From Thiohalocapsa sp964524185 (GTDB lineage Bacteria; Pseudomonadota; Gammaproteobacteria; Chromatiales; Chromatiaceae): a DNA stretch of 38,911 nt. Shown here piece after piece: positions 8,113-15,475 of this stretch (positions are counted from its first letter, which is position 1; the number at the start of each line of letters is the position of its first letter). Position numbers and translations under genes: made by a program. The notes beneath the pieces are model-generated. The model did no database searches. It was not told where the DNA came from and saw only the letters and a program-made list of their open reading frames with translations. Where the stretch lies: assembly GCA_964524185.1 (NCBI GenBank), contig CAZGCI010000033.1, positions 1 through 38,911 of the forward strand, written 5' to 3'.

Positions 8113-8784
8113 TCACAGTCCCATTGCATCCAGTAACTCACGGGCCGTCATGACGTGGCAGTAGATCATGTGGATGACTTCGAGCTCATGCTGGTGAAGG
8201 GCATCGGTGCCGGCGGCACAGCAGTCCTCCACGAGGATGACATTGAAGCTCTCATCGGCGAGGCTGCGCACCGTGGAGCTGACGCATTGGTCCGTGTAGA
8301 TGCCGGCGACGACGACGTTGCGGATGCCCATGTTGCTCAGCACCAGGCGCAGGTTGGTGCCGGTCAACGCGCTGTCGGTGGTCTTGGTGACGACGATCTC
8401 GCCCGGGGCGGGGGCCAGCTCCGGGACGATCTGCGACGCCTCGCTGGTGAGCGGCATCAAGAGATTGTTCCAGCCCGGCATCTTTTGACTCAGCGAGCGG
8501 TCGCGACCGTCCTCCAGCAAGCAGGCGATGCGAGCATGGATCACATCCATGCCATTGGCGCGGAAGCTGTCCTGCAAGGCCCGCAGCCGCGGGATGACGG
8601 TCCCGCGCATGCGCTCGTGGAAGGGCGCCCAGCGCTGACGCTCGGCGGGGTCTTCGGCCAGGGCCATGCCGTAGTTCTGCACGTCGATGCACAGCAGGGC
8701 CGTCTGCGCTGACGGCAGCACGGGATCCTTGGGCTCCGGGGCGCCCTGGTAGTAGAAGGAGCGGTTGCGGGTTTTCCAAGACAT
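8113..8784 (-). CDS. Isochorismatase-fold cysteine hydrolase
   Basis: About 223 residues from the ATG at 8784 (MSWKTRNRSF). The cysteine-hydrolase triad is in its usual order: Asp34 in LCIDVQN, Lys134 in VVTKTTDSAL, and Cys167 in GIYTDQCVSS, which follows the typical VVVAGIYT strand. The family contains isochorismatases, nicotinamidases, ureidoacrylate and biuret-type amidohydrolases; the substrate cannot be assigned from sequence alone. A TTG at 8802 would add six residues, but family members usually begin near the chosen start. It is separated by about 300 bases from purE and looks like an independent unit. Confidence 0.85.
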   Translation of the reverse strand: MSWKTRNRSFYYQGAPEPKDPVLPSAQTALLCIDVQNYGMALAEDPAERQRWAPFHERMRGTVIPRLRALQDSFRANGMDVIHARIACLLEDGRDRSLSQKMPGWNNLLMPLTSEASQIVPELAPAPGEIVVTKTTDSALTGTNLRLVLSNMGIRNVVVAGIYTDQCVSSTVRSLADESFNVILVEDCCAAGTDALHQHELEVIHMIYCHVMTARELLDAMGL

Positions 8785-9091
8785 GTCGGGGCCTTTGCAC
8801 AAGCGGGTCTTCGATCCGTCACTGTGCCAGATCCGCCGGAGCGATCCTAGGGCGCTGCTTCAACGGCTTTTCGGTGGCACCGATGCCCCTCGTGAACGCG
8901 CCCGTGACCCTCTGGTCCGGTGCGATGGCCAACGGGCTTGGACCAGTGCCGCTGGATCGGCAGCGCTTTCGGGGCGAGCCTTCGGGATGACGCTTCGGCC
9001 TGGCCGTTCGGGATGACAGGCGCAAGCGCGGCGCCCTGGTGAGCCGTTGACAGCAAGAGCGCCTAGACGCCGGATCAGACCCTGAAAACCA
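8785..9091. other. Intergenic stretch with a short direct repeat
   Basis: No gene is supported. The 11-mer TTCGGGATGAC occurs twice, at 8981-8991 and 9007-9017. It resembles the GTCATCCCGAA-type words found in many bacterial intergenic repeats. It lies downstream of purE and upstream of the hydrolase gene on the minus strand. Confidence 0.45.
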
Positions 9092-9637
9092 TCAGCCCTT
9101 GGCGCGGGCGGCGGCGACACGCTCGGCGGTGATCTCGCCCGCGGCCATGCGCTCCACCTTGGCGAGCACCTGTGCCTCGAGGTCTTGCTTGAGCTTGGTG
9201 ACGCGCGCGAGCAGCTTCGGGTCGGCGACGGATAGGATCTGCGCGGCCAGCAGCCCGGCGTTGCGGGCACCGTCGATGGCGACGGTGGCCACGGGCACCC
9301 CCGGCGGCATTTGCACGATGGACAGCAGCGAGTCCTCACCGGACAGCGCCCGGCTCCGCACGGGGACACCGATCACGGGCAGTGGCGTGATAGCCGCGGC
9401 CATGCCGGGCAGGTGAGCGGCACCACCGGCACCGGCAACGATGACCTTGAGGCCGCGCTCCACGGCAGAGCCGGCGTAGTCGTAGAGGCGTTGCGGCGTT
9501 CGGTGCGCGGAGACGATGGTCATCTCGAAGGGCACCTGGAGCTCCGCCAGGGCATCGGCGGCGGACTGCATCACCGGCAGATCAGAATCGCTGCCCATGA
9601 TGATGCCCACCTGCGGCTTCAGACGTTGGTTTGACAT
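9092..9637 (-). CDS. purE: N5-carboxyaminoimidazole ribonucleotide mutase (class I PurE)
   Basis: A 181-residue cytosolic enzyme of purine biosynthesis that converts N5-CAIR, the product of PurK, to CAIR. Family signatures are clear: GIIMGSDSDLPVM near residues 12-23, the SAHRTP motif, the Gly/Ala-rich AGAGGAAHLPGM loop and IGVPV. The length is slightly longer than the usual 160-170 because of a charged, helical C-terminal tail. It follows purK on the minus strand after about 150 bases, so the two probably share a transcript. Confidence 0.95.
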   Translation of the reverse strand: MSNQRLKPQVGIIMGSDSDLPVMQSAADALAELQVPFEMTIVSAHRTPQRLYDYAGSAVERGLKVIVAGAGGAAHLPGMAAAITPLPVIGVPVRSRALSGEDSLLSIVQMPPGVPVATVAIDGARNAGLLAAQILSVADPKLLARVTKLKQDLEAQVLAKVERMAAGEITAERVAAARAKG

Positions 9638-9786
9638 GGCAAGTGTTCAGTGGGTGCAGATACAGAAGCGGTGTGTTGCGCGAGCCGTTGCCGCGCACGA
9701 GTCAGCGGCATCGCAATCGGCATCGGCGCTGGCCATCGATGGCGTGGCCGGGTGCGCTGCGCTTGATGCTCAAGGGACAGTGCGCG

Positions 9787-10956
9787 TCAGACCGTGCTTT
9801 GCTCGCCGGTGACGAACAGCAGCGCACGCACCTGCTCGGCCTTGGCGCGGGCCTGTTCGACATCCCGGTCCAACACGGTGACATGGCCCATCTTGCGATG
9901 GGCGCGGGTCTCCGCTTTGCCGTAGAGGTGCACGGACACACCCGGAATGGCGAGCGCCGCGCGCAAGCCCCGGATCACGGGCCGGCCGGTGCAGCCCGGC
10001 TCCCCGAGCAAATTCAGCATGGCCGCCGGCCGCAGCAGGTCGGTGGACCCCAGTGGTAGGCCGGTGATGGCGCGCAGGTGCTGCTCGAATTGATCAGTGA
10101 GACAGGCCTCGATGGTGTAGTGGCCGGAGTTGTGGGTGCGCGGGGCGACCTCGTTGACGAGGAGCTGATTGGTCTCGGTGAGGAAGAGCTCGACGCCGAA
10201 GATGCCCACGCCGGCGAGCGCCTCGACGGTGGCCAACGCCAGATCCTGTGCCGCCTGGGCAATGGCAGCATCGACGCGCGCCGGCGCCAGGAGCATGTCC
10301 AGCATGTTCTCCCCGGGGCGCATACGCATTTCCACCGCCGGATAGGTACAAGTCGCACCGTCCTGCCCACGTGCCACCATCACCGCCAGCTCCAGGCGGG
10401 TGGGTACGAACCGCTCCACCAGCGATGGCACCGGCAGGTGTTTCGCGAAGTCGGCGGGTGTGTGCATCACCTGCACGCCGCGGCCGTCGTAGCCGCCCCG
10501 GCGCGCCTTCTGCACCAGCGGATAGCCGAAGGCGGCGAAGGTGTCCGGGTGGGGGATGTCCGTTGGCACGAAGTCGGCGCTTGGGATACCGGCCTCGGCC
10601 AACACCCGCTTCTGCCGTAACTTGTCCTGGATGTCCGCCAGTAACCCTGGGCAGGGAAAGATGCGGTGTCCAGCGGCGGCGAGCGCGGTGAGGGTCTCGG
10701 TGTCGATGTCCTCGATGTCGAAGGTGGTCACATCGCAGGCCGTTACGAGCTCCTGCAAGGCCGCCGGGTCGTGGTAGGTGCCGACGATCTGCTCCCCGGA
10801 AAGCTGGCCCGCCGGGCTGTTGGGATAGGGATCCAACACGGTGCAGGTGCAGCCGATGCGCTTGGCGGCGGCCACCAGCATGCGGCCAAGCTGGCCGCCG
10901 CCGATAATGCCGATCTGCGCGACGGGATACGGGTAGCGGTCGTTCTTGGCGCTCAT
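9787..10956 (-). CDS. purK: N5-carboxyaminoimidazole ribonucleotide synthase
   Basis: A 389-residue ATP-grasp enzyme that makes N5-CAIR from AIR, ATP and bicarbonate, feeding PurE. The N-terminal nucleotide-binding-like fold starts with IGIIGGGQLGRML. The ATP-grasp core has QKARRGGYDGRGV and the metal-binding LFLTETNQLLVNEVAPRTHNSGH segment. The length is normal for the family. The ATG overlaps the stop of cbbR by four bases (ATGA), so translation of purK appears coupled to that of the regulator. Confidence 0.95.
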   Translation of the reverse strand: MSAKNDRYPYPVAQIGIIGGGQLGRMLVAAAKRIGCTCTVLDPYPNSPAGQLSGEQIVGTYHDPAALQELVTACDVTTFDIEDIDTETLTALAAAGHRIFPCPGLLADIQDKLRQKRVLAEAGIPSADFVPTDIPHPDTFAAFGYPLVQKARRGGYDGRGVQVMHTPADFAKHLPVPSLVERFVPTRLELAVMVARGQDGATCTYPAVEMRMRPGENMLDMLLAPARVDAAIAQAAQDLALATVEALAGVGIFGVELFLTETNQLLVNEVAPRTHNSGHYTIEACLTDQFEQHLRAITGLPLGSTDLLRPAAMLNLLGEPGCTGRPVIRGLRAALAIPGVSVHLYGKAETRAHRKMGHVTVLDRDVEQARAKAEQVRALLFVTGEQSTV

Positions 10957-11984
10957 GCGCTGGAGTCCCTACTCGCCCGGAGCGTCTCGCGCGTGCGCTC
11001 GAAGGCAGCCCGAGCGCTCTCGAGCCGTTCCGCAATCTCCGGCTCGTAGGCAATGGCGAAGTCCAGGAAGGTTCGCGCCACCAACGACAGCTCACGCCCG
11101 CGCCAATGCAACAGGTGCCAGCGGCGCATGATCGGGAAGCCCTGCACATCCAGCAGGGCCAACGCGGCGCCCGCGCTCTCCAGTCGCAGCGAGTGCAGCG
11201 ACAGCACGGAGATCCCCAGGCCGCCAACAATGGCGTGTTTGATGGCCTCGTTACTGCCGAGCTGCATGCGCACCCGCGGTGTCAGGCCGGCGTCCTGGAA
11301 GCAGGCGACCACGGCGTCGCGAATGCCGGAGCCTGGCTCACGCAGGATCAAACTCTCGTCGGCGAGGGCCTCGATGGGAATGCTGCGCTCGGCAGCGAGC
11401 GGATGGTCGATGCGGGCCACCACCACCAGGGGATTCGGCGCGAAGGGGATGCACTCGATCTGCTCGTTGACCTCGCGCGGCTGGCCCGCGACGTAGAGGT
11501 CGTCATCGTGGGCCATGAGGCGCTCTAGGATATGCTCGCGATTGGTGACGCCGAGGGACACCTCGATGCCCGGATACTGGTTGCAGAAGGCGCCCAGGAT
11601 CTCCGGAGCGACATACTTGGCAGTGGTCACCACGCCGAGACGTAGGCGTCCGCGCTTGAGGCCCTTCAGGTCTGAGAGCTTGACCTCCAGGTCGGTCAGC
11701 GTGCCAAGGATTTCTTTGCAGGCGGCGTAGACCTCCCGGCCGGCGTCCGTGGGCTCCACGGTACGACCTACGTGGCGAAACAGCGGTGTGCCGAGGGTCT
11801 CTGACAGCTTCTTGATCTGCATCGACACCGTGGGCTGGGTCAGGAACAGCTCTTCGGCGGCGCGGGTAAAACTGCCCAGCCGTACGATGGCCTCCAACAA
11901 TTGTAACTGGCGCAGGGTCGCGTGGCGGATCAGGTAGTCGGCGCCGCCCGGAAAGGCATGGCGCCCGTCGTTGGGGTGGGACAT
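10953..11984 (-). CDS. cbbR: LysR-type regulator of CO2 fixation (CbbR)
   Basis: A LysR-family transcription factor of about 343 residues from the ATG at 11984; the frame stays open to 12071, so the start is uncertain. The N-terminal winged helix-turn-helix reads LRQLQLLEAIVRLGSF, then TRAAEELFLTQPTVSMQIKK. The effector domain follows from about residue 115 (GRLRLGVVTTAKYVAPEILG). The N-terminal sequence and the neighbouring carboxysome locus point to CbbR, which activates cbb operons in response to metabolites such as NADPH or RuBP. Unusually, it is not divergent from cbbL: it lies beyond the 3' end of the operon on the same strand and runs into purK. Confidence 0.85.
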   Translation of the reverse strand: MSHPNDGRHAFPGGADYLIRHATLRQLQLLEAIVRLGSFTRAAEELFLTQPTVSMQIKKLSETLGTPLFRHVGRTVEPTDAGREVYAACKEILGTLTDLEVKLSDLKGLKRGRLRLGVVTTAKYVAPEILGAFCNQYPGIEVSLGVTNREHILERLMAHDDDLYVAGQPREVNEQIECIPFAPNPLVVVARIDHPLAAERSIPIEALADESLILREPGSGIRDAVVACFQDAGLTPRVRMQLGSNEAIKHAIVGGLGISVLSLHSLRLESAGAALALLDVQGFPIMRRWHLLHWRGRELSLVARTFLDFAIAYEPEIAERLESARAAFERTRETLRASRDSSA

Positions 11985-12380
11985 GCTGGTGCTGCGGTGC
12001 GCACCGGGCAGCAGTGCGTGGGCCGAGCCCGAGACCGTAGGTGGGGACGGCGCCGTGCAGGGTCGTAGCAATTACCCGGTCTGTGCAGCCGCTGGAATCA
12101 CCGTAGTGCTCTGCTAAACGCGGCAGAATACCGGTTTTTCTTGGTGTGCTCCAGCGTCACGGTAGGATAAGACGCCGGTTCGGCCGCAGGAAAGGGCCCG
12201 CCTTCACCGGCCGAAAACCATGCCGAAGGCGAGCGCACGCCATGAAAGGGGTCTTCAACCAGGGGCTGGAGCCTGAGGTATCCCCAAATCGAGGGCTTGC
12301 AGAACAATACGATGATTGCTCGATAGCCGAGGCACTGCCATCGCGGTCACTGGGTGCGCCGGCGTTCTAGCCGGCAGCCC
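11985..12380. other. Region between the carboxysome operon end and cbbR
   Basis: About 400 bases between the last small carboxysome gene and the chosen cbbR start. No gene is supported. It should contain the cbbR promoter and the end of the carboxysome transcript, but I see no convincing terminator with a T tract on the minus strand. Confidence 0.4.
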
Positions 12381-12554
12381 TCAATCTGGCCAGATACGAG
12401 CAACGGCCTGGTAAGCGTCGTCGCGCTCCGGCGGAAGTGCTGGACCGCTGGCCGCGCTGGGCTTGGCGGCGGCGCGCCGGCGGCTGCTCAGGGTGCTCTT
12501 ACGGGGAGTGGTGCCAGTGTTGGCGCCTGTCGGCGTGGCCTTTTCTTCGCTCAT
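12381..12554 (-). CDS. Small basic disordered protein, candidate alpha-McdB
   Basis: A 57-residue protein rich in Ala, Pro, Ser, Thr and Arg, with no hydrophobic core, so it should be disordered. AGAGGA lies eight bases before the ATG at 12554. It follows the acRAF-like gene by 34 bases in the carboxysome operon. Residues 24-27 are a run of Arg after Ser-Ser, and the C-terminus is YQAVARIWPD with Trp55 third from the end. Alpha-carboxysome McdB proteins are small and disordered, are encoded in cso operons and, as I recall, share an invariant Trp at the extreme C-terminus. The call rests on that resemblance. The usual partner, the ParA-type ATPase McdA, is absent from the window. Confidence 0.5.
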   Translation of the reverse strand: MSEEKATPTGANTGTTPRKSTLSSRRRAAAKPSAASGPALPPERDDAYQAVARIWPD

Positions 12555-12588
12555 GGCCTGGATCCTCTGTGGGATGGGTTCAGCTCGT

Positions 12589-12897
12589 TCAGCCGTCAAC
12601 AAATCGGTCCACACGGGCGGCGAACTCTTCCGCCGCGGCGGTGATCTCGCCGCTGTCCTCATCGGCGAACAGCGTCAGGTTGACATAGGTACGCCCGAAG
12701 CTCTGATTCGGATAGATGCTGGTCTGTTCCGAGAGCTCCGCGACGCGGTCCAGAAAATCCCGCAGGCTGTCGTAGTCCTGGAACTCGAGCCGTCGTTCCA
12801 GACGCAGCGGGCGTTGGCGTCGCCGCCAACCATGGGGTGGCGTCGGTGGCCCGTCCGCCTGGGACGGGCCACCGTCGTCAGAAATAGGCCCGGTCAT
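12589..12897 (-). CDS. Rubisco assembly factor acRAF (pterin dehydratase-like)
   Basis: About 102 residues from ATG 12897; a start at 12942 or 12945 would add about 15. The second half (RRLEFQDYDSLRDFLDRVAELSEQTSIYP, shown here in part, then FGRTYVNLTLF and a Glu/Ala helix) has the fold pattern of the pterin-4a-carbinolamine dehydratase family. Members in alpha-carboxysome operons act as Rubisco assembly chaperones (acRAF) rather than dehydratases. The first third is Pro/Gly-rich and disordered. The gene overlaps the end of the bacterioferritin-like gene by about 20 bases, an arrangement that fits the cso gene neighbourhood. Confidence 0.75.
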   Translation of the reverse strand: MTGPISDDGGPSQADGPPTPPHGWRRRQRPLRLERRLEFQDYDSLRDFLDRVAELSEQTSIYPNQSFGRTYVNLTLFADEDSGEITAAAEEFAARVDRFVDG

Positions 12898-13354
12898 CAC
12901 GACCGCCGTCGGGTGCAACGCCCAGGGATTGAAGCCACGCATCAATCTCGCCGGCGTGGTGTTCTTCCTCGCGCAGCAAGCCCTCGAAAAAGGCCGCGTT
13001 TTCGGCGTCGCCGATGCGCCGGCAGAATTCCGTTGCCTCGTGGTAGAGGGCGACGATCTCCGCCTCTAGCACCTGGTCCTGCAGCAGCAGGTCCACTAGG
13101 TTTCGAGCTACCCCCGCCGGGCGCAGCTGCGAGGCGTTTGGCGCGACGCCGAGCCCGAGCATGCGCTTCACCAGGCGTTCGGCGTGCTGCAGTTCCTCCA
13201 CCACCTCGCGCCGGAAACGATCGGCTGCGTCCTTGAGCCCCCAGGCATCCGCGAGCCCTGCCTGGGTCATATACTGCTGCACAGCAGAATACTCCAGGCT
13301 CAGTGCCCGGCCGAGGTAGCCGAGGGTGCGTGGATGAATGGTTGCAGCGCGCAT
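12878..13354 (-). CDS. Carboxysome-associated bacterioferritin-like protein
   Basis: A 158-residue four-helix ferritin-like protein. All six residues of the bacterioferritin diiron ferroxidase centre are present with a constant shift of three relative to the E. coli Bfr numbering as I recall it: Glu21, Glu54, His57, Glu97, Glu130 and His133. The position of the haem-ligating Met is Leu55, so it probably binds iron but not haem. Genes of this type are common near the end of cso operons; their function there is not settled. It is separated from the last csoS1 gene by a 230-base repeat element, so it may have its own promoter. Confidence 0.85.
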   Translation of the reverse strand: MRAATIHPRTLGYLGRALSLEYSAVQQYMTQAGLADAWGLKDAADRFRREVVEELQHAERLVKRMLGLGVAPNASQLRPAGVARNLVDLLLQDQVLEAEIVALYHEATEFCRRIGDAENAAFFEGLLREEEHHAGEIDAWLQSLGVAPDGGRDDRAYF

Positions 13355-13373
13355 GGGTGTGGCGAATATTTAA

Positions 13374-13603
13374 CGAGGCGATGCCTCAGACCGGCGAGGG
13401 ACTAGGGCGCCGGCACGCCAGCGGGTCGTTCGCTGGACAGGGCCGAGCGCCAAGGGCCAAGAGGCAAGGCGCGGAGGCACAGTCCTCCTGGTATCAGCGG
13501 CTGCGCCTCGGCCCTTTCCGCCTGGCAGCACCTGGCACACGACGCGGCCTGAAGACGTTGATGCATCTCTCAACAGCTCGCGCGATCAGGCGATCTAGGC
13601 GCT
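13374..13603 (+). repeat. Dispersed intergenic repeat, copy A
   Basis: First of three similar, imperfect 220-235-base elements in the window (others at 24250-24483 and, inverted, 30531-30752). It begins with GAGGCGATGCCTC (13375-13387), itself a small hairpin. Next come a GGCCAAG-rich stretch, the ACAGTCCT-containing segment, GCCTCGGCCCTTTCC and an ending close to GATCTAGGCGC. The GGCAAGGCG and CGCCTCGGCC parts can pair into a long stem. It stands inside the carboxysome operon between the third csoS1 gene and the bacterioferritin-like gene. Confidence 0.75.
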
Positions 13604-13643
13604 AGGCGGAGCCGGGCGGCTCCTCGTCCCTAGTTCGGGTGCC

Positions 13644-13949
13644 TCAGTCTGGGTTGTTTTCACCCTTAGGCAGAACCGGCTCCACCTCACGGTGCGGACG
13701 GGCGATGATGTGTGCAGCCACCAGGCCGTCGCCGACGCGCTCGCAGGCGTCCGCACCAGCACGCACCGCCGCATTGACGGCGCCGGTCTCACCGCGCACC
13801 AGCACGGTGACGTAGCCACCGCCGACGAACTCGCGACCGATGAGGCGCACTTCCGCCGCCTTGGTCATCGCGTCCGCCGCCTCGATGGCCGGCACCAGGC
13901 CGCGGGTTTCGATCATGCCGAGGGCGATGCCCATGGTCTCGTTTGCCAT
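13644..13949 (-). CDS. csoS1: Carboxysome major shell hexamer protein CsoS1 (third copy)
   Basis: A 101-residue single-domain BMC protein that forms the hexameric tiles of the carboxysome facets. It shows ALGMIETRGLVPAIEAADAM at the start, the KAAEVRLIGRE strand and the pore-region GGGYVTVLVRGE, ending with VAAHIIARPH. It is identical to the second copy over about 95 residues except residue 3 (Asn for Ser) and a short tail (ENNPD). The ribosome binding site GGAG is nine bases before ATG. A hairpin lies just upstream. Confidence 0.96.
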   Translation of the reverse strand: MANETMGIALGMIETRGLVPAIEAADAMTKAAEVRLIGREFVGGGYVTVLVRGETGAVNAAVRAGADACERVGDGLVAAHIIARPHREVEPVLPKGENNPD

Positions 13950-13975
13950 TGTCTTGTCTCCGTTGGGTTTGTGCG

Positions 13976-13994
13976 CCGGGCTTCAGCAGCCCGG
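13976..13994 (-). promoter_or_regulatory. Intercistronic stem-loop between csoS1 copies two and three
   Basis: CCGGGCT, five unpaired bases, then AGCCCGG: a perfect seven-base-pair stem. On the transcript it lies 27 bases upstream of the third csoS1 start and has no T tract, so an RNA-stability or processing element is more likely than a terminator. Confidence 0.5.
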
Positions 13995-14109
13995 TCCGCG
14001 TTTTCTGAAAACTTGCCGTCGACCGCCCCGCGGACGACGTAACCCGCTGTCGTGGCCGGGCTGACCCAGGCCGGATGCGCCTCGGCTGCCGGTGCGGCAG
14101 CCCGGGGCA

Positions 14110-14412
14110 TCATTCGCCGCTACCGCCCTTCGGCAGAACCGGCTCAACCTCACGATGCGGGCGGGCGATGATATGCGCGGCCACCAGACCGTCGCCGACG
14201 CGCTCGCAGGCATCCGCCCCGGCGCGGACGGCGGCGTTCACGGCGCCCGTCTCGCCGCGCACCAGCACAGTCACATAGCCGCCACCGACGAACTCGCGAC
14301 CGATCAAGCGCACCTCGGCCGCCTTGGTCATCGCGTCTGCCGCCTCGATGGCCGGCACCAGGCCGCGGGTCTCGATCATTCCGAGGGCAATGCCCATGGT
14401 CTCGCTCGCCAT
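14110..14412 (-). CDS. csoS1: Carboxysome major shell hexamer protein CsoS1 (second copy)
   Basis: A 100-residue BMC-domain shell protein, nearly identical in sequence to the third copy (one substitution, and a GSGE tail in place of ENNPD). At the DNA level the copies differ mostly at silent positions, so the protein identity is under selection or maintained by gene conversion. GGAG precedes the ATG at 14412 in a leader similar to that of the third copy, as expected for a tandem duplication. A strong hairpin separates it from the first copy. Confidence 0.96.
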   Translation of the reverse strand: MASETMGIALGMIETRGLVPAIEAADAMTKAAEVRLIGREFVGGGYVTVLVRGETGAVNAAVRAGADACERVGDGLVAAHIIARPHREVEPVLPKGGSGE

Positions 14413-14458
14413 TTCGTGTCTCCGTCTGTGTCAGCTCGTTAAACCTGCCTAGCGGGTC

Positions 14459-14479
14459 CCGGTGGCCGCGGGCCACCGG
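14459..14479 (-). promoter_or_regulatory. Strong intercistronic stem-loop between csoS1 copies one and two
   Basis: CCGGTGGCC, three bases, then GGCCACCGG: a perfect nine-base-pair GC-rich stem with a three-base loop. It is not followed by a T run on the transcript. Its place between shell genes of very different required dosage suggests RNA stabilisation or partial attenuation. Confidence 0.6.
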
Positions 14480-14497
14480 TGGAAATTGTTGCTTGCC

Positions 14498-14821
14498 CTA
14501 GCGACCGGGTCGGCCCGGCGCAAAAGTGTTACTGGTGCCGGAGAGGAGGGGCTCCAGCTCGCTGTGCGGGCGGGCGATGATGTGCGCAGCCACTAGGCCG
14601 TCGCCGACGCGCTCGCAGGCGTCGGCCCCCGCGCGCACCGCGGCATTGACGGCGCCGGTCTCGCCGCGCACCAACACCGTCACATAGCCGCCGCCAACCC
14701 ATTCGCGGCCGATGAGGGTCACCTCCGCCGCCTTGGTCATGGCGTCCGCCGCCTCAATCGCGGGCACGAGACCCCGGGTCTCGATCAAACCGAGAGCAAT
14801 ACCTAACCGACGCTCGGCCAT
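14498..14821 (-). CDS. csoS1: Carboxysome major shell hexamer protein CsoS1 (first copy)
   Basis: A 107-residue BMC-domain hexamer subunit. It shares the core (ALGLIETRGLVPAIEAADAM, GGGYVTVLVRGETGAVNAAV) with the other two copies but differs at the N-terminus (MAERRLG) and at scattered sites (VTLIGREWVGG, HSELEPLL). It ends with a longer, basic tail (SGTSNTFAPGRPGR). GAGGA lies eight bases before the ATG. It directly follows csoS4B. The extended tail may give it a distinct role in the shell. Confidence 0.95.
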   Translation of the reverse strand: MAERRLGIALGLIETRGLVPAIEAADAMTKAAEVTLIGREWVGGGYVTVLVRGETGAVNAAVRAGADACERVGDGLVAAHIIARPHSELEPLLSGTSNTFAPGRPGR

Positions 14822-14848
14822 GCTGTGTTCCTCAAAAGCGCCGCGGCG

Positions 14849-15187
14849 TTAGGCCGCTTGAGCGCGATCTGTCGTTTGCGCCACAGGCTCGACGCCCGCG
14901 TCGCGGTTGTTCCTCGCTGCCGTCGCTGGCATGCCGACGGTCTCCGGTGCCCAGTCGTCGATGATGCCGCCGATGGTGAGATCCGTTAGGACATCGGGGT
15001 CACCCATGGCGTAGCGCGCTGCCGAGCCGCTCGTCGTAAACACCCAATTGCCAGGACGCGTACCCACCGGATCCGTGGCCACCAGCAGCTTGCCCTTGTG
15101 GTCCTTGAGGACCCGCAGCGCACAATGCTCCAGGCCCGCCACGCGCTGGGTGCAGTAGAGCGTGCCCACCACTTGGTTAATGTCCAT
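14849..15187 (-). CDS. csoS4B: Carboxysome vertex pentamer protein CsoS4B
   Basis: A 112-residue BMV/EutN-CcmL-type protein that caps the icosahedral vertices as a pentamer. The family core is residues 1-83: MDINQVVGTLYCTQRV, then KGKLLVATDPVGTRPGNWVF, TSGSAARYAMG and the C-terminal signature LTDLTIGGIIDDW. A further 28 residues of Ala/Thr-rich, probably disordered tail follow, which CsoS4A lacks. It starts 23 bases after csoS4A. Confidence 0.95.
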   Translation of the reverse strand: MDINQVVGTLYCTQRVAGLEHCALRVLKDHKGKLLVATDPVGTRPGNWVFTTSGSAARYAMGDPDVLTDLTIGGIIDDWAPETVGMPATAARNNRDAGVEPVAQTTDRAQAA

Positions 15188-15210
15188 CTGCGCTTCCCCG
15201 CTCCACGCGC

Positions 15211-15462
15211 CTAGGCCTCCTCGGGCTTCCAGTCATCGATGATGCCAACGATGGTCAAGTCGCTCGGATAGGCCTTACTGCCGGCGGCCTCGCGCGCCGC
15301 GGAGCTGCCGACGCAAATGACCCAGTCGTCCGGCTTGCAGCCGATGGCATCCACCGCCACCAACTGGGCACTGCCGTCCTGAACCACTTGCAAATACTTG
15401 TGCTCGAACTCCGGAATCCGGTACGTGCTCACCAGGGGCTTCACGACGCGACAAATCTTCAT
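15211..15462 (-). CDS. csoS4A: Carboxysome vertex pentamer protein CsoS4A
   Basis: An 83-residue BMV-fold pentamer subunit. The start at 15462 (MKICRVVKPLVSTYR) matches the family N-terminus; the open frame extends further upstream but only into Arg-rich sequence overlapping csoSCA. Core motifs are QLVAVDAIGCKPDDWVI, GSSAAREAAG and DLTIVGIIDDWKPEE. It starts about 13 bases after the csoSCA stop. Together with CsoS4B it closes the shell corners. Confidence 0.95.
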   Translation of the reverse strand: MKICRVVKPLVSTYRIPEFEHKYLQVVQDGSAQLVAVDAIGCKPDDWVICVGSSAAREAAGSKAYPSDLTIVGIIDDWKPEEA

Positions 15463-15475
15463 CGCCCTGCAGCCC

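Noticed and set aside
9638..9786. Possible small gene between purK and purE
   Set aside because: The frames here have no ribosome binding site or recognisable content; it is treated as an ordinary spacer.
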